Shown here: positions 52,801 to 60,455 of the stretch, in pieces
How the letters are laid out: each line of letters starts with the position of its first letter
Position numbering within the stretch: the first letter of the stretch is position 1
Made by a program: the position numbers and the translations under genes
Notes under the pieces: model-generated
What the model was told of the DNA's origin: nothing
The model's input: only the letters and a program-made list of their open reading frames with translations
Database searches by the model: none
Assembly: GCA_016192035.1 (NCBI GenBank)
Contig: JACPUW010000014.1
Location: 1 to 64,000, forward strand
Length of the DNA stretch: 64,000 bases
From: Bacteroidota bacterium
GTDB lineage: Bacteria > Bacteroidota > Bacteroidia > CAILMK01 > JACPUW01
Direction of reading: 5' to 3'

Positions 52801-52952
52801 AAATCAAGTGGTACGAGCTACAAGACAAGGATAAGCGACAGGAAGTGGCCGAGCTCATAGATCAGAACAGAATGATACTGAGCAGGATGGCTCAAGTGGC
52901 AGAGGAAAACGGCAAGGATGTATCAAGCTGGAAGGAAGTGCTGGGCAAATAG
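49836..52952 (+). CDS. DUF2723 family membrane protein (glycosyltransferase-like)
   Basis: A 1038-residue protein. The first 250 residues hold hydrophobic segments with the DUF2723 signature [24 protein letters not shown], related to protein-mannosyltransferase catalytic regions. More helices follow to about residue 610, then a large soluble C-terminal part with [22 protein letters not shown] and a helical, TPR-like end. The family is thought to transfer sugars from lipid donors; no substrate is known. The length is typical for Bacteroidota. Confidence 0.9.
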   Translation: [1038 protein letters not shown]

Positions 52953-52961
52953 AGAGAAAAA

Positions 52962-53402
52962 GTGAAACGGGAATGCCAAGTAAATAAATGGCGCGGCATG
53001 AGGTTGCTGGTGGTGGTGTGCTGCTGGGCACTTGCCCCTATAGGCAACCTCTGGGCACAAAGTGCAGATCCCGAGTCTATTTACCATGTTGTTGAGGAAA
53101 TACCGGAGTTTCCGGGGGGTGAAGATTCACTTGCTATTTTTTTGGGTAGGCATATTAGATACCCTGTAGCAGACCGGAAAAATAAAACGGAAGGAGTTTC
53201 TTACATTCAGTTTGTTATAGAGAAGGATGGGAGTATAAGCAATGTGGCTGTGCTATCAGACAAGGAGGGCCTGGCCACTATGGCCATGCACACCGAGGCA
53301 ATGCGGGTAATAGCAAATATGCCTAAATGGAAACCTGGTAAACAAAGGGGGCATTTTGTGAGATGTTCCTTAACTATACCCATCCGTTTCAAACTTAGAT
53401 AG
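52962..53402 (+). CDS. Periplasmic TonB C-terminal-domain protein
   Basis: A 146-residue protein with a signal peptide (LLVVVCCWALAPIGNLWAQ) and a single TonB-C domain (IRYPVADRKNKTEGVSYIQFVIEKDGSISNV, WKPGKQRG). It lacks the membrane helix and proline-rich spacer of true TonB, so it is likely a stand-alone periplasmic form. The start is GTG 52962, nine bases after the DUF2723 stop; ATG 52998 would also give a full signal peptide. Confidence 0.85.
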   Translation: MKRECQVNKWRGMRLLVVVCCWALAPIGNLWAQSADPESIYHVVEEIPEFPGGEDSLAIFLGRHIRYPVADRKNKTEGVSYIQFVIEKDGSISNVAVLSDKEGLATMAMHTEAMRVIANMPKWKPGKQRGHFVRCSLTIPIRFKLR

Positions 53403-53415
53403 GTTGCCATGTGCG

Positions 53416-54342
53416 CTAGTGCAATGGCTTGATAAAGTCCACATTGCGTTTCATGCCCGTCAGTTTTGCCCTTTTTACCGGGCTGCCCTCAAACAGATGG
53501 TCAAAAACGCCGTCATCCATTGACATCCAGCCTTCGGCGGTTTGCCCCATGGCTTCCTCCCTATAGTCAAAATCGGGAGTGCCGTGGGGTTTGGAAAAAC
53601 GGTTCCAGGGGCAAACCTCCTGGCATATATCACAGCCAAAAATCCAGTCTTGGTACGTGCCCCGGTGTTTTTCGGGTATTTCACCTTTATGCTCTATGGT
53701 AAAGTAGGATATACACCTGCTGCCGTCCACCACATAGGGTGCCACTATGGCCTGTGTGGGGCAAGCATCCAGGCACTTGGTACACGACCCGCAGTAATCG
53801 GACATTGGGGCGTCGGGCTTCAGTTCTAAGTCGCTAAGGATCTCGGCAATAAAGAAGTAAGATCCTAAATTGCGGTTTATCAAATTGGAATGTTTGCCCA
53901 TCCAGCCCAATCCGGCCTTGGCAGCCCACACCTTGTCCATCACCGGTGCCGAATCTACAAAACTGCGGGCCTGTACCTTACCGAATTCTAACTCTATGGA
54001 GGCCATGAGGGTTTTGCATTTCTTTTTAAGCACCTTGTGGTAGTCTCTTCCATAGGCATAGCGAGATATGCGGGGCAAGTCTTTGGCCTGGACCTGGTGA
54101 GGGGCATAGTTGAGCAAAAGGGAAATCACGCTCTTGCATCCTTCAAGCAATAATCTGGGATCTAGCCTTTTGTCTTTGTTTTGGGCCATATAGCCCATTT
54201 CGCCATGCATGCCTTGCGCCAGCCACTGGTCTAGGCGGGGCGCTTCACGGTGCAGGTATTCGGCGCTTGAAATGCCGCAGGCATCAAAACCCGCAAGCAA
54301 TGCCATTTCTTTTACCCGGTCTGATGCTTGGGAGACGTCCAT
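53416..54342 (-). CDS. queG: Epoxyqueuosine reductase
   Basis: A 308-residue enzyme that reduces epoxyqueuosine to queuosine in tRNA using cobalamin. YAYGRDYHKVLKKK and PVMDKVWAAKAGLGWMGKH are family-specific. Two [4Fe-4S] clusters are given by CGSCTKCLDACP and CDICQEVCPWN. It begins one base after the ruvB stop, forming an operon often seen in Bacteroidota. Confidence 0.96.
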   Translation of the reverse strand: MDVSQASDRVKEMALLAGFDACGISSAEYLHREAPRLDQWLAQGMHGEMGYMAQNKDKRLDPRLLLEGCKSVISLLLNYAPHQVQAKDLPRISRYAYGRDYHKVLKKKCKTLMASIELEFGKVQARSFVDSAPVMDKVWAAKAGLGWMGKHSNLINRNLGSYFFIAEILSDLELKPDAPMSDYCGSCTKCLDACPTQAIVAPYVVDGSRCISYFTIEHKGEIPEKHRGTYQDWIFGCDICQEVCPWNRFSKPHGTPDFDYREEAMGQTAEGWMSMDDGVFDHLFEGSPVKRAKLTGMKRNVDFIKPLH

Positions 54343-54343
54343 T

Positions 54344-55387
54344 CTAAAACAGTCCTCCAGTTTGGTGCGGGAGCTTGCCCAGGTGGGTAAACGCCTTAGC
54401 GGTGGCCTCGCGCCCCCGGGGGGTCCTTTTCAAAAAGCCCTCTTGTATCAGATAAGGTTCATACACCTCTTCAATAGTGCCCGGATCTTCACCCACGGCG
54501 GTAGCCACGGTGCCCAATCCCACGGGCCCGCCATTAAATTTCTCCACTATGGCAGAAAGGATGCGGTTGTCCATTTCATCAAATCCATTGCTGTCCACAT
54601 TCAGGGCATCAAGGCTGTATTTGGTGATTTTCAGGTCTATATATCCATTGCCTTTCACTTGTGCAAAGTCACGGACCCTTCTAAGCAGGGCGTTGGCTAT
54701 TCTTGGGGTGCCCCGGCTTCTCCTTGCTATTTCCATGGCGGCCTCTTGGTCTATGCCCACTCCAATTATTTTGGCCGAGCGCTTTACTATGGTGGTAAGC
54801 AGGGCGGCATCATAGTATTCTAGCCTCGATTTGATGCCAAACCTGGCGCGCAGGGGAGAGGTGAGCAGGCCAGCCCTCGTGGTGGCGCCCACTAGGGTAA
54901 AGGGGCTAAGGGCTATCTGCACCGAACGGGCATTGGGGCCTGTTTCCAGCATGATGTCAATCTTGTAATCCTCCATTGCCGAGTACAGGTATTCTTCCAC
55001 TATGGGCTGTAGCCTGTGTATCTCATCTATGAACAGAATGTCGCCTGGTTCTAGATTGGTGAGTAGGCCGGCCAGGCTCCCGGGCTTGTCAAGCACTGGG
55101 CCTGAGGTGATTTTAATTCCGGCGCCCAACTCATTGGCTATGATGTGGGCCAGGGTGGTCTTGCCTAGGCCTGGAGGGCCGTGCAGCAGCACGTGGTCCA
55201 GGGCTTCGCCCCTCTGCTTGGCGGCTTGCACAAACACTTCGAGATTTTCAAGTATTTGGCGTTGGCCGGTAAAGTCACCGAAAAGACGGGGCCTTAGCTC
55301 GCGCTCCAACTCCTTTTCGGCCTGGGTCAATTCATCAAAAGGGCGCCTTGTTTCCAAAATGGGGTTTCTGCGTGTTTGGGCTTGCAA
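54344..55387 (-). CDS. ruvB: Holliday junction branch-migration ATPase RuvB
   Basis: A 347-residue AAA+ motor. Walker [10 protein letters not shown], Walker B FIDEIHRL, sensor GATTRAGLL and the winged-helix end ([28 protein letters not shown]) are intact. It drives branch migration with RuvA. It is translationally linked to queG. The region upstream carries two small-RNA-like units on the same strand, the nearer ending 50 bases before the ATG. Confidence 0.98.
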   Translation of the reverse strand: MQAQTRRNPILETRRPFDELTQAEKELERELRPRLFGDFTGQRQILENLEVFVQAAKQRGEALDHVLLHGPPGLGKTTLAHIIANELGAGIKITSGPVLDKPGSLAGLLTNLEPGDILFIDEIHRLQPIVEEYLYSAMEDYKIDIMLETGPNARSVQIALSPFTLVGATTRAGLLTSPLRARFGIKSRLEYYDAALLTTIVKRSAKIIGVGIDQEAAMEIARRSRGTPRIANALLRRVRDFAQVKGNGYIDLKITKYSLDALNVDSNGFDEMDNRILSAIVEKFNGGPVGLGTVATAVGEDPGTIEEVYEPYLIQEGFLKRTPRGREATAKAFTHLGKLPHQTGGLF

Positions 55388-55438
55388 CTTAGGCCACAGG
55401 CCGAAATAGCCACGGGGGGAATTACTTGGTTTTGGTGC

Positions 55439-55566
55439 AAAAAAAAACCCCAGCCGGTCTTGGGAACCAGCTGGGGAAAATTAGGGCTATGAAAAAACTA
55501 GGGCTAATGGGGTCTGAGAAGTTGGCATCTGCCAAAAAGAAATTTGCGCTTGTGCAAATCACTGTG
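55439..55566 (-). ncRNA. Candidate small RNA B upstream of ruvB
   Basis: A minus-strand unit. Transcription should start near 55560. The RNA would hold a 5' hairpin (TTTGC with GCAAA), a 35-base block (55481-55515) identical to that of unit A, then the terminator CCCCAGC/GCTGGGG (55448-55454 with 55470-55476), whose loop includes TCCCAAG, and nine T. Length about 120 bases, no evident peptide. It could be a free small RNA or, with read-through, a leader of ruvB. Confidence 0.6.
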
Positions 55567-55690
55567 CAAATATAGCGAAGCACCTAGTTCATCCAAACTT
55601 TTTAGGGCTTGGGTTGGAAAAAAACCCGGACCAACTTGGGAGTCGGTCCGGGCGGTTAGGGCTATGAAAAAACTAGGGCTAATGGGGTCT
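55481..55690. repeat. Two identical 35-base blocks with TAGGGCTA pairs
   Basis: Positions 55481-55515 and 55656-55690 are identical over 35 bases. Each holds two TAGGGCTA copies (plus-strand reading) separated by TGAAAAAAC. A partial third TAGGGCT is at 55602-55608. Confidence 0.9.
55567..55597 (-). promoter_or_regulatory. Promoter of candidate RNA B
   Basis: On the minus strand TTTG (55597-55594), 19 bases, then TATATTTG (55574-55567): a perfect match to the Bacteroidota promoter consensus. Confidence 0.75.
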
Positions 55691-55737
55691 TAAGGAAATC
55701 AATTCGTCAAACAAAACTTCATATCTGTTTGGTGCAT
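55618..55737 (-). ncRNA. Candidate small RNA A upstream of ruvB
   Basis: A minus-strand unit with the same design as RNA B. A 5' part of about 47 bases can form a hairpin (CAAAC with GTTTG), the 35-base block lies at 55656-55690, and the terminator stem CCCGGACC/GGTCCGGG (55625-55632 with 55645-55652) encloses a loop with TCCCAAG and is followed by seven T. Outside block and loop the two units differ, so this is not a recent exact duplication. Confidence 0.6.
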
Positions 55738-55770
55738 CAAAGGTAAATGGATGCATCTGAATTCGCCAAA
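55738..55770 (-). promoter_or_regulatory. Promoter of candidate RNA A
   Basis: On the minus strand TTTG (55770-55767), 21 bases, then TACCTTTG (55745-55738), matching the phylum's consensus exactly. Confidence 0.72.
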
Positions 55771-55839
55771 TTTTTTTTCAAAAAAAAATGAGTTTGTGTA
55801 TTGAATGTTGTCCGGCGGCAATCCACTGTGTTTTTTGGG

Positions 55840-57102
55840 TTAAGTTTTTTGCTTCTTTTTTTTGGCAGCCGGAAACAGTACGTTGTTGAGAATAAGCCTA
55901 TAACCGGGTGAATTTGGGAACAGGTTCAGGTCGGTGGGCGGCTCATGTACCAGGTGTTGGTAGTCCTCTGGATCATGGCCGCCATAGAAAGTCCACATGC
56001 CTTTTCCGTATTCGCCGTGCACATACCTGGCCTCATTCAGGGCTTTGCTTTCGCCCATCACCAGTACATCAGAGCGCACATACCGCTTGTCAAAGGCCGT
56101 GGTTTGCCCCATGAAGCCCTTGATTACCATAGTGTGGTTTTGGCAAAGCATGGAGGGAACTGGGTCCCACTTGGCTGAAAACTCGAAAAGGGTAAAGAAA
56201 TCGGTTTTCTCATTTACCGTTCGGCTGCGCGGATCTACGTCTATGGTGGAAAATTCATACACGTATGGGTTGGTTTCCAATTGAAAGTCTTTGAAGGCAA
56301 AGCAGTTGTCATAGTTTAGCTTACCCGTGGCATTTGCATCCATAGGGTCGCCGTCAAACATGGGGCCACATATATCCAGTCCATCGGCAGCCAGGGCTAT
56401 ATCGTAGGTGTCGGTGGCAGAGCACATGGCAAAAAGAAACCCTCCACCCAGCACAAACTCTCTAATTTTCTTTACTACGGCCAGTTTTAGCTCCGATGGT
56501 TTGGAGAAGCCCCACTTGGCCGCCGTTTCTTGCGCCTCCCGTACTTCAGCCTTGTACCATTCTTGGTGTTGGTAACTTGACCAAAACTTACCAAATTGAC
56601 CAGTAAAATCTTCATGGTGAAGGTGTAACCAATCATATTTGGACAACTCGTTTTGCATTACCTCATCGTCAAACACCACGTCATAGGGTATTTCGGCGTA
56701 GGTAAGCACCATGGTTACCGCATCGTCCCAGGGTTGTTTGGTCTTGGGGCTGTATATGGCTATTTTGGGCGCTTTCTCCATGCGCACGGCGTCCATGTTC
56801 AGGTCAGGACTGGCTATCTGGTCTTTGATGGAAGCGAATTGGGCATCGGCCAAGATTTCATATCCAATGCCGCGCAGGATGCATTCTTTCTCAAAATCAG
56901 GCTGGTGGACAAAAGCAAAACTCCCACCCCTATAGTTGAGAAGCCACTCAATGGGTACATCCTTGGCTAAAACCCAATATGCTATGCCATACGCTTTTAG
57001 ATGGTTTTTTTGGGCGTCGTCCATTGGGAGCAGGAGGTAGGCTCCATGGGCAGGCACCATATACAGCAAGGCCAAAAGGGTGAATAATAGGGATTTGTTC
57101 AT
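55840..57102 (-). CDS. Conserved exported protein of Bacteroidota, amidotransferase-like fold
   Basis: A 420-residue protein with a signal peptide (LLALLYMVPAHG). IAIYSPKTKQPWDDAVTMVLTYAEIPYDVVFDDEVM and the later FVLGGGFLFAMCSATDTYD resemble class I amidotransferase-like folds. In databases such proteins are often labelled asparagine synthetase B, but no Ntn-glutaminase or AMP-forming synthetase domain is visible and it is exported, so that name is not supported. The tail is Lys-rich. Function unknown; strong conservation of its segments suggests an envelope task. Confidence 0.75.
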   Translation of the reverse strand: MNKSLLFTLLALLYMVPAHGAYLLLPMDDAQKNHLKAYGIAYWVLAKDVPIEWLLNYRGGSFAFVHQPDFEKECILRGIGYEILADAQFASIKDQIASPDLNMDAVRMEKAPKIAIYSPKTKQPWDDAVTMVLTYAEIPYDVVFDDEVMQNELSKYDWLHLHHEDFTGQFGKFWSSYQHQEWYKAEVREAQETAAKWGFSKPSELKLAVVKKIREFVLGGGFLFAMCSATDTYDIALAADGLDICGPMFDGDPMDANATGKLNYDNCFAFKDFQLETNPYVYEFSTIDVDPRSRTVNEKTDFFTLFEFSAKWDPVPSMLCQNHTMVIKGFMGQTTAFDKRYVRSDVLVMGESKALNEARYVHGEYGKGMWTFYGGHDPEDYQHLVHEPPTDLNLFPNSPGYRLILNNVLFPAAKKKKQKT

Positions 57103-57198
57103 GTTGATAATGAAAATTGTTGGGCCTTAGAGCCCTCTACTTGCAAGAATACGCAAAGGCAGAGAAAAGAGAAGCCGATTAATCCTTTTTGGACAAGC

Positions 57199-58725
57199 CT
57201 ACTCCCTTTTAGAAGCCATGAGTTTTGAGATGCTTACAAACAACTTGTTGGCATCAAATGGTTTGGTGATGTAATCATTGATGCCTGCCTCAAAGGCTTT
57301 CATCTTTTCGCTGGCCATCACGTCGGCGGTAAGGGCTATAATGGGTATGTTTTTCTTGGGTTTGTCAAACTGCACCCTAATGGCCCTGGTAGCTTCAAAA
57401 CCGTCCATTACGGGCATCTGCAGGTCCATGAGTATTAGGTCAAAATTGTTTTTCTCCATGAGTTCCAGTGCTTCGCGTCCGTTGAAGGCTACTTGGTAGC
57501 TCAGTTGTGGCCCCCATTTCTTGAACACGTTTTCTGCCAGTTTCACATTGATTTTGTTGTCTTCTACCAGTAGCAGGTTAAGGGGGCCTATATCCTTTAT
57601 TTCTACCGCGCCTTTCACCGTTTCCCCTGGTTCTATGGGGCCTGACTTTTTGAAATTGAGTGTAAAAAAGAAGATAGACCCCTTACCGGGTTCGCTGGTT
57701 ACCGAGATTTGGCCGCCCTGTAGCTCCACCATGTTTTTGCAGATGGAGAGGCCCAAACCCGTACCTCCAAAATTGCGCGCTGTGGATGCCTCGGCTTGTT
57801 TGAATTTGTCAAATATGGTTTCCAGCTTGTCTTGGCCTATGCCTATGCCGGTGTCTTCCACTTCAAAACGTAGGTGCACCCGTTGCTCGGTTTCCTGTTC
57901 CAGTTTCACCCTCACCACCACGCTGCCTTGTTCGGTAAACTTTACTGCATTGCCTATCAGGTTGAGCAATATTTGATTAAGACGGGTTTGATCGCCCAGG
58001 ATATATGGGGGGATCTTTCGATCAATTTCTTCGTAGAGTGAAATTTTCTTTTGGTTGGCCAGGGCTTTAAAAGTATTGACTGCATTCATTACCAGTTTGG
58101 TAAGTGAAACGGGCAATTCTTCAAATTCTATTTCGCCGGCCTTGATTTTTGAAATCTCCAGTATATCGTTTATAATGGCCATCAAGTGGTTGGCCGATGT
58201 TTGGATGGTATTTACATACTCATTTTGGGTGGCGTCCAGCTGGGTGCCAAGTAGTAGGCGTGTAAAGCCGATGACCCCGTTGAGGGGAGTGCGCAACTCA
58301 TGGCTCATATTGGCCAGGAACAGCTCTTCGGCCCTTTTGCCTCTTTCCGCGTCTTCCTTTGCTATGGTAAGCTGTTTTTCTGTCGTTTTTCGCTCTTCAA
58401 TTTCGCGGCGCAGTTCACGGTTCTTTTTTCTTAGGTCTTCGGTGCGCAGGTCTATGGTTGCTTCGTCTTTTTCTATGGTTTCCTTCAGTTGGGCATGTTT
58501 ACGCCCTGCCAGATAGGCCATAACGGCCAAGAGTGCTGGCATACCATCAATTACCCAGAGCAAACGGTTGCTAGCCTGAAGGTTTATAAAATGGGAAAGG
58601 TCAAAAGGATAACCCCGTCCGGCCAGTTCCCATTTGGTGGCTCCCACGGCAATCACCAAGCCCACCAGCCATCCCAATAGGGCGTACCACTTGGGTATGC
58701 CTTTGTATTTGAGTATAGAAGCCAT
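57199..58725 (-). CDS. Hybrid sensor histidine kinase with receiver domain
   Basis: A 508-residue protein: two membrane helices near the N-terminus (residues about 14-31 and 56-74), a coiled coil (80-135), HisKA with phospho-acceptor H142 (NMSHELRTPLNG), HATPase_c (NLIGNAVKF, DTGIGI, GGTGLGLSI) and a receiver with D434 (LILMDLQMP) and ITKPFDANKL. The loop between helices is short, so it may sense through the membrane. No response regulator is adjacent. Confidence 0.95.
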   Translation of the reverse strand: MASILKYKGIPKWYALLGWLVGLVIAVGATKWELAGRGYPFDLSHFINLQASNRLLWVIDGMPALLAVMAYLAGRKHAQLKETIEKDEATIDLRTEDLRKKNRELRREIEERKTTEKQLTIAKEDAERGKRAEELFLANMSHELRTPLNGVIGFTRLLLGTQLDATQNEYVNTIQTSANHLMAIINDILEISKIKAGEIEFEELPVSLTKLVMNAVNTFKALANQKKISLYEEIDRKIPPYILGDQTRLNQILLNLIGNAVKFTEQGSVVVRVKLEQETEQRVHLRFEVEDTGIGIGQDKLETIFDKFKQAEASTARNFGGTGLGLSICKNMVELQGGQISVTSEPGKGSIFFFTLNFKKSGPIEPGETVKGAVEIKDIGPLNLLLVEDNKINVKLAENVFKKWGPQLSYQVAFNGREALELMEKNNFDLILMDLQMPVMDGFEATRAIRVQFDKPKKNIPIIALTADVMASEKMKAFEAGINDYITKPFDANKLFVSISKLMASKRE

Positions 58726-58782
58726 TAGATAAGCGGTAAAATTAACCTATAGGCATTACCAATTGGACAATGGGTATCAAAA

Positions 58783-60159
58783 TCATCCCAGGGGGACAAA
58801 GTGGGCCGTAAAATGGCGAAGAAGGGGAGGTTCATAGGCAATGGAAAATCCCCTGCGCTGGTTTCGCAGTTCCATGAGCATGGCAAATGTTTCAATGACA
58901 TAGTCCATATGGCTCTGGGTGTACACCCGCCTGGGTATGGCCAGCCTCACCAGTTCTTGCCTTGCAGGGATCAGTTTTCCCGCATTGTCATATTTGCCAA
59001 ACATGACCGAGCCAATCTCACATGATCGGATGCCTCCAAACAAGTACAGGTCGCAGGCCAATCGCTGGCCGGGATATTCATGCGTGGGAATGAGAGGGTA
59101 AAATGCTTTGGCATCGATATACACGGCATGACCACCGATGGGGCGGATAAGGGGCACCCCTAGTTCGTGCAGTTTTTCGCCCACATAGGTGGTGCTTTTT
59201 ATGCGGTAGTTAAGGTAATCTTCCCTGAAAACTTCTTCAAAACCAATGGCAATGGCTTCCATGTCGCGGCCAGAAAGGCCTCCGTAGGTGGCATATCCTT
59301 CGGTAATAATGAGCACATTGGTGCATTCGCGGGCCAGGTTGTCATTGTTCATGGCCAGAAACCCGCCCATGTTCACCAATGCATCTTTTTTGGCGCTCAT
59401 CACGGCGGCATCGGCCAATGAAAACATTTCTTGGGCTATCTCCCTGTATGTTTTGTGTGAATAGCCTTCCTCAAAATGTTTTATGAAATAGGCGTTTTCG
59501 GCTATTCGGCAGCAGTCAAGTACCATCAACACTCCGTACTGTTGGCACATGTGCGCCAGGGCGCGGGCATTGGCCATGCTCACAGGTTGGCCACCGCCGC
59601 TGTTGTTGGTTACGGTAAGGATCACCGCAGCTATTCTCTCAGGGCCGTAATGCCGTATGTACCCCTCCACTGCATGTAGGTCAATATTTCCTTTGAAGTA
59701 TTGATTTTCATTGTCATGTATATTGCCATCTGCGGGGCAGTCCAGTGCGAGTGCATGGGTATATTCTATATTGGCACGTGTGGTATCAAAGTGGGTATTG
59801 CTTATAAATACCTTTTCAGGGCCGCCCAGGTGGGTGTAAAGGATGCGCTCGGCAGCACGCCCCTGGTGGGTGGGTAGTATGTGAGTAAATCCAGTGATGT
59901 CGATGATGGTTTGTTGAAAACGCTCCCAACTTTTAGCCCCGGCATAACTTTCGTCACCGCGCATGATGCCCGCCCACTGGTTGGCACTCATGGCACTGGT
60001 TCCGCTGTCGGTGAGCAAGTCTATGATTACCTGATCGCTGTGGAGGAGAAATGGGTTGTATTTGGCATTTTCCAGGTGCTGTTTGCGCTGGTCGGGGGTG
60101 GACATATAAATAGGCTCCACCATTTTGATCCTGAAGGGCTCTATAATGGTCTTGTGCAT
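58783..60159 (-). CDS. tnaA: Tryptophanase (tryptophan indole-lyase)
   Basis: A 458-residue PLP beta-eliminating lyase that splits tryptophan into indole, pyruvate and ammonia. The PLP lysine lies in MSAKKDALVNMGG; TNNSGGGQPVSMANA is the conserved core. Tyrosine phenol-lyase is closely related, but residues that separate them point to tryptophanase: Asp in HFDTT (Thr in the phenol-lyase), CEIGS instead of MERG, and His in LLRHFTA (Phe in the phenol-lyase). ATG 60159 gives the family length; the open frame upstream is not conserved. No TnaC leader or TnaB permease is seen. Confidence 0.93.
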   Translation of the reverse strand: MHKTIIEPFRIKMVEPIYMSTPDQRKQHLENAKYNPFLLHSDQVIIDLLTDSGTSAMSANQWAGIMRGDESYAGAKSWERFQQTIIDITGFTHILPTHQGRAAERILYTHLGGPEKVFISNTHFDTTRANIEYTHALALDCPADGNIHDNENQYFKGNIDLHAVEGYIRHYGPERIAAVILTVTNNSGGGQPVSMANARALAHMCQQYGVLMVLDCCRIAENAYFIKHFEEGYSHKTYREIAQEMFSLADAAVMSAKKDALVNMGGFLAMNNDNLARECTNVLIITEGYATYGGLSGRDMEAIAIGFEEVFREDYLNYRIKSTTYVGEKLHELGVPLIRPIGGHAVYIDAKAFYPLIPTHEYPGQRLACDLYLFGGIRSCEIGSVMFGKYDNAGKLIPARQELVRLAIPRRVYTQSHMDYVIETFAMLMELRNQRRGFSIAYEPPLLRHFTAHFVPLG

Positions 60160-60455
60160 GTAGGGGAGAATACTTGTGAATGGCAAAGGTGGGGCATGAG
60201 GCTGCCATAACCAACAGGCCATGCCCACATACGGCTTACCTACGGACTGAAAGGACAAAAAGGGAGCGATCAATTTTTGGACAGTGGCCTATGGGGCGCT
60301 AAGATTCAATTGGTCAAATCAATGCCTTGATTAACCGTGTTTTAGTATTTGTTCATTAGTGGCCTTATGGTCTTTGACCGTATAAGGGAACCAGGGTATA
60401 GTGCCATTTGCGGTAAAAATTATGGAAAGAGGCCGCCTGGAGTACGGCTATTGTG
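60160..60455. other. Intergenic region upstream of tnaA
   Basis: About 300 bases between the tnaA start and the stop of the barrel-like gene. No protein-like frame, clear promoter or hairpin was recognised. Confidence 0.4.

Noticed and set aside
55481-55690. CRISPR-like reading of the repeated 35-base block
   Set aside because: There are only two copies, the unit between them holds promoter and terminator parts, and no cas gene is near.
55840-57102. Asparagine synthetase B
   Set aside because: No Ntn-glutaminase or synthetase domain is present and the protein has a signal peptide.
58783-60159. Tyrosine phenol-lyase
   Set aside because: Asp in FDTT, Ile in EIGS and His in LRHFTA are tryptophanase residues.
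60160-60273. Upstream extension of tryptophanase to 60273
   Set aside because: It adds residues unlike the family; ATG 60159 gives the normal length.
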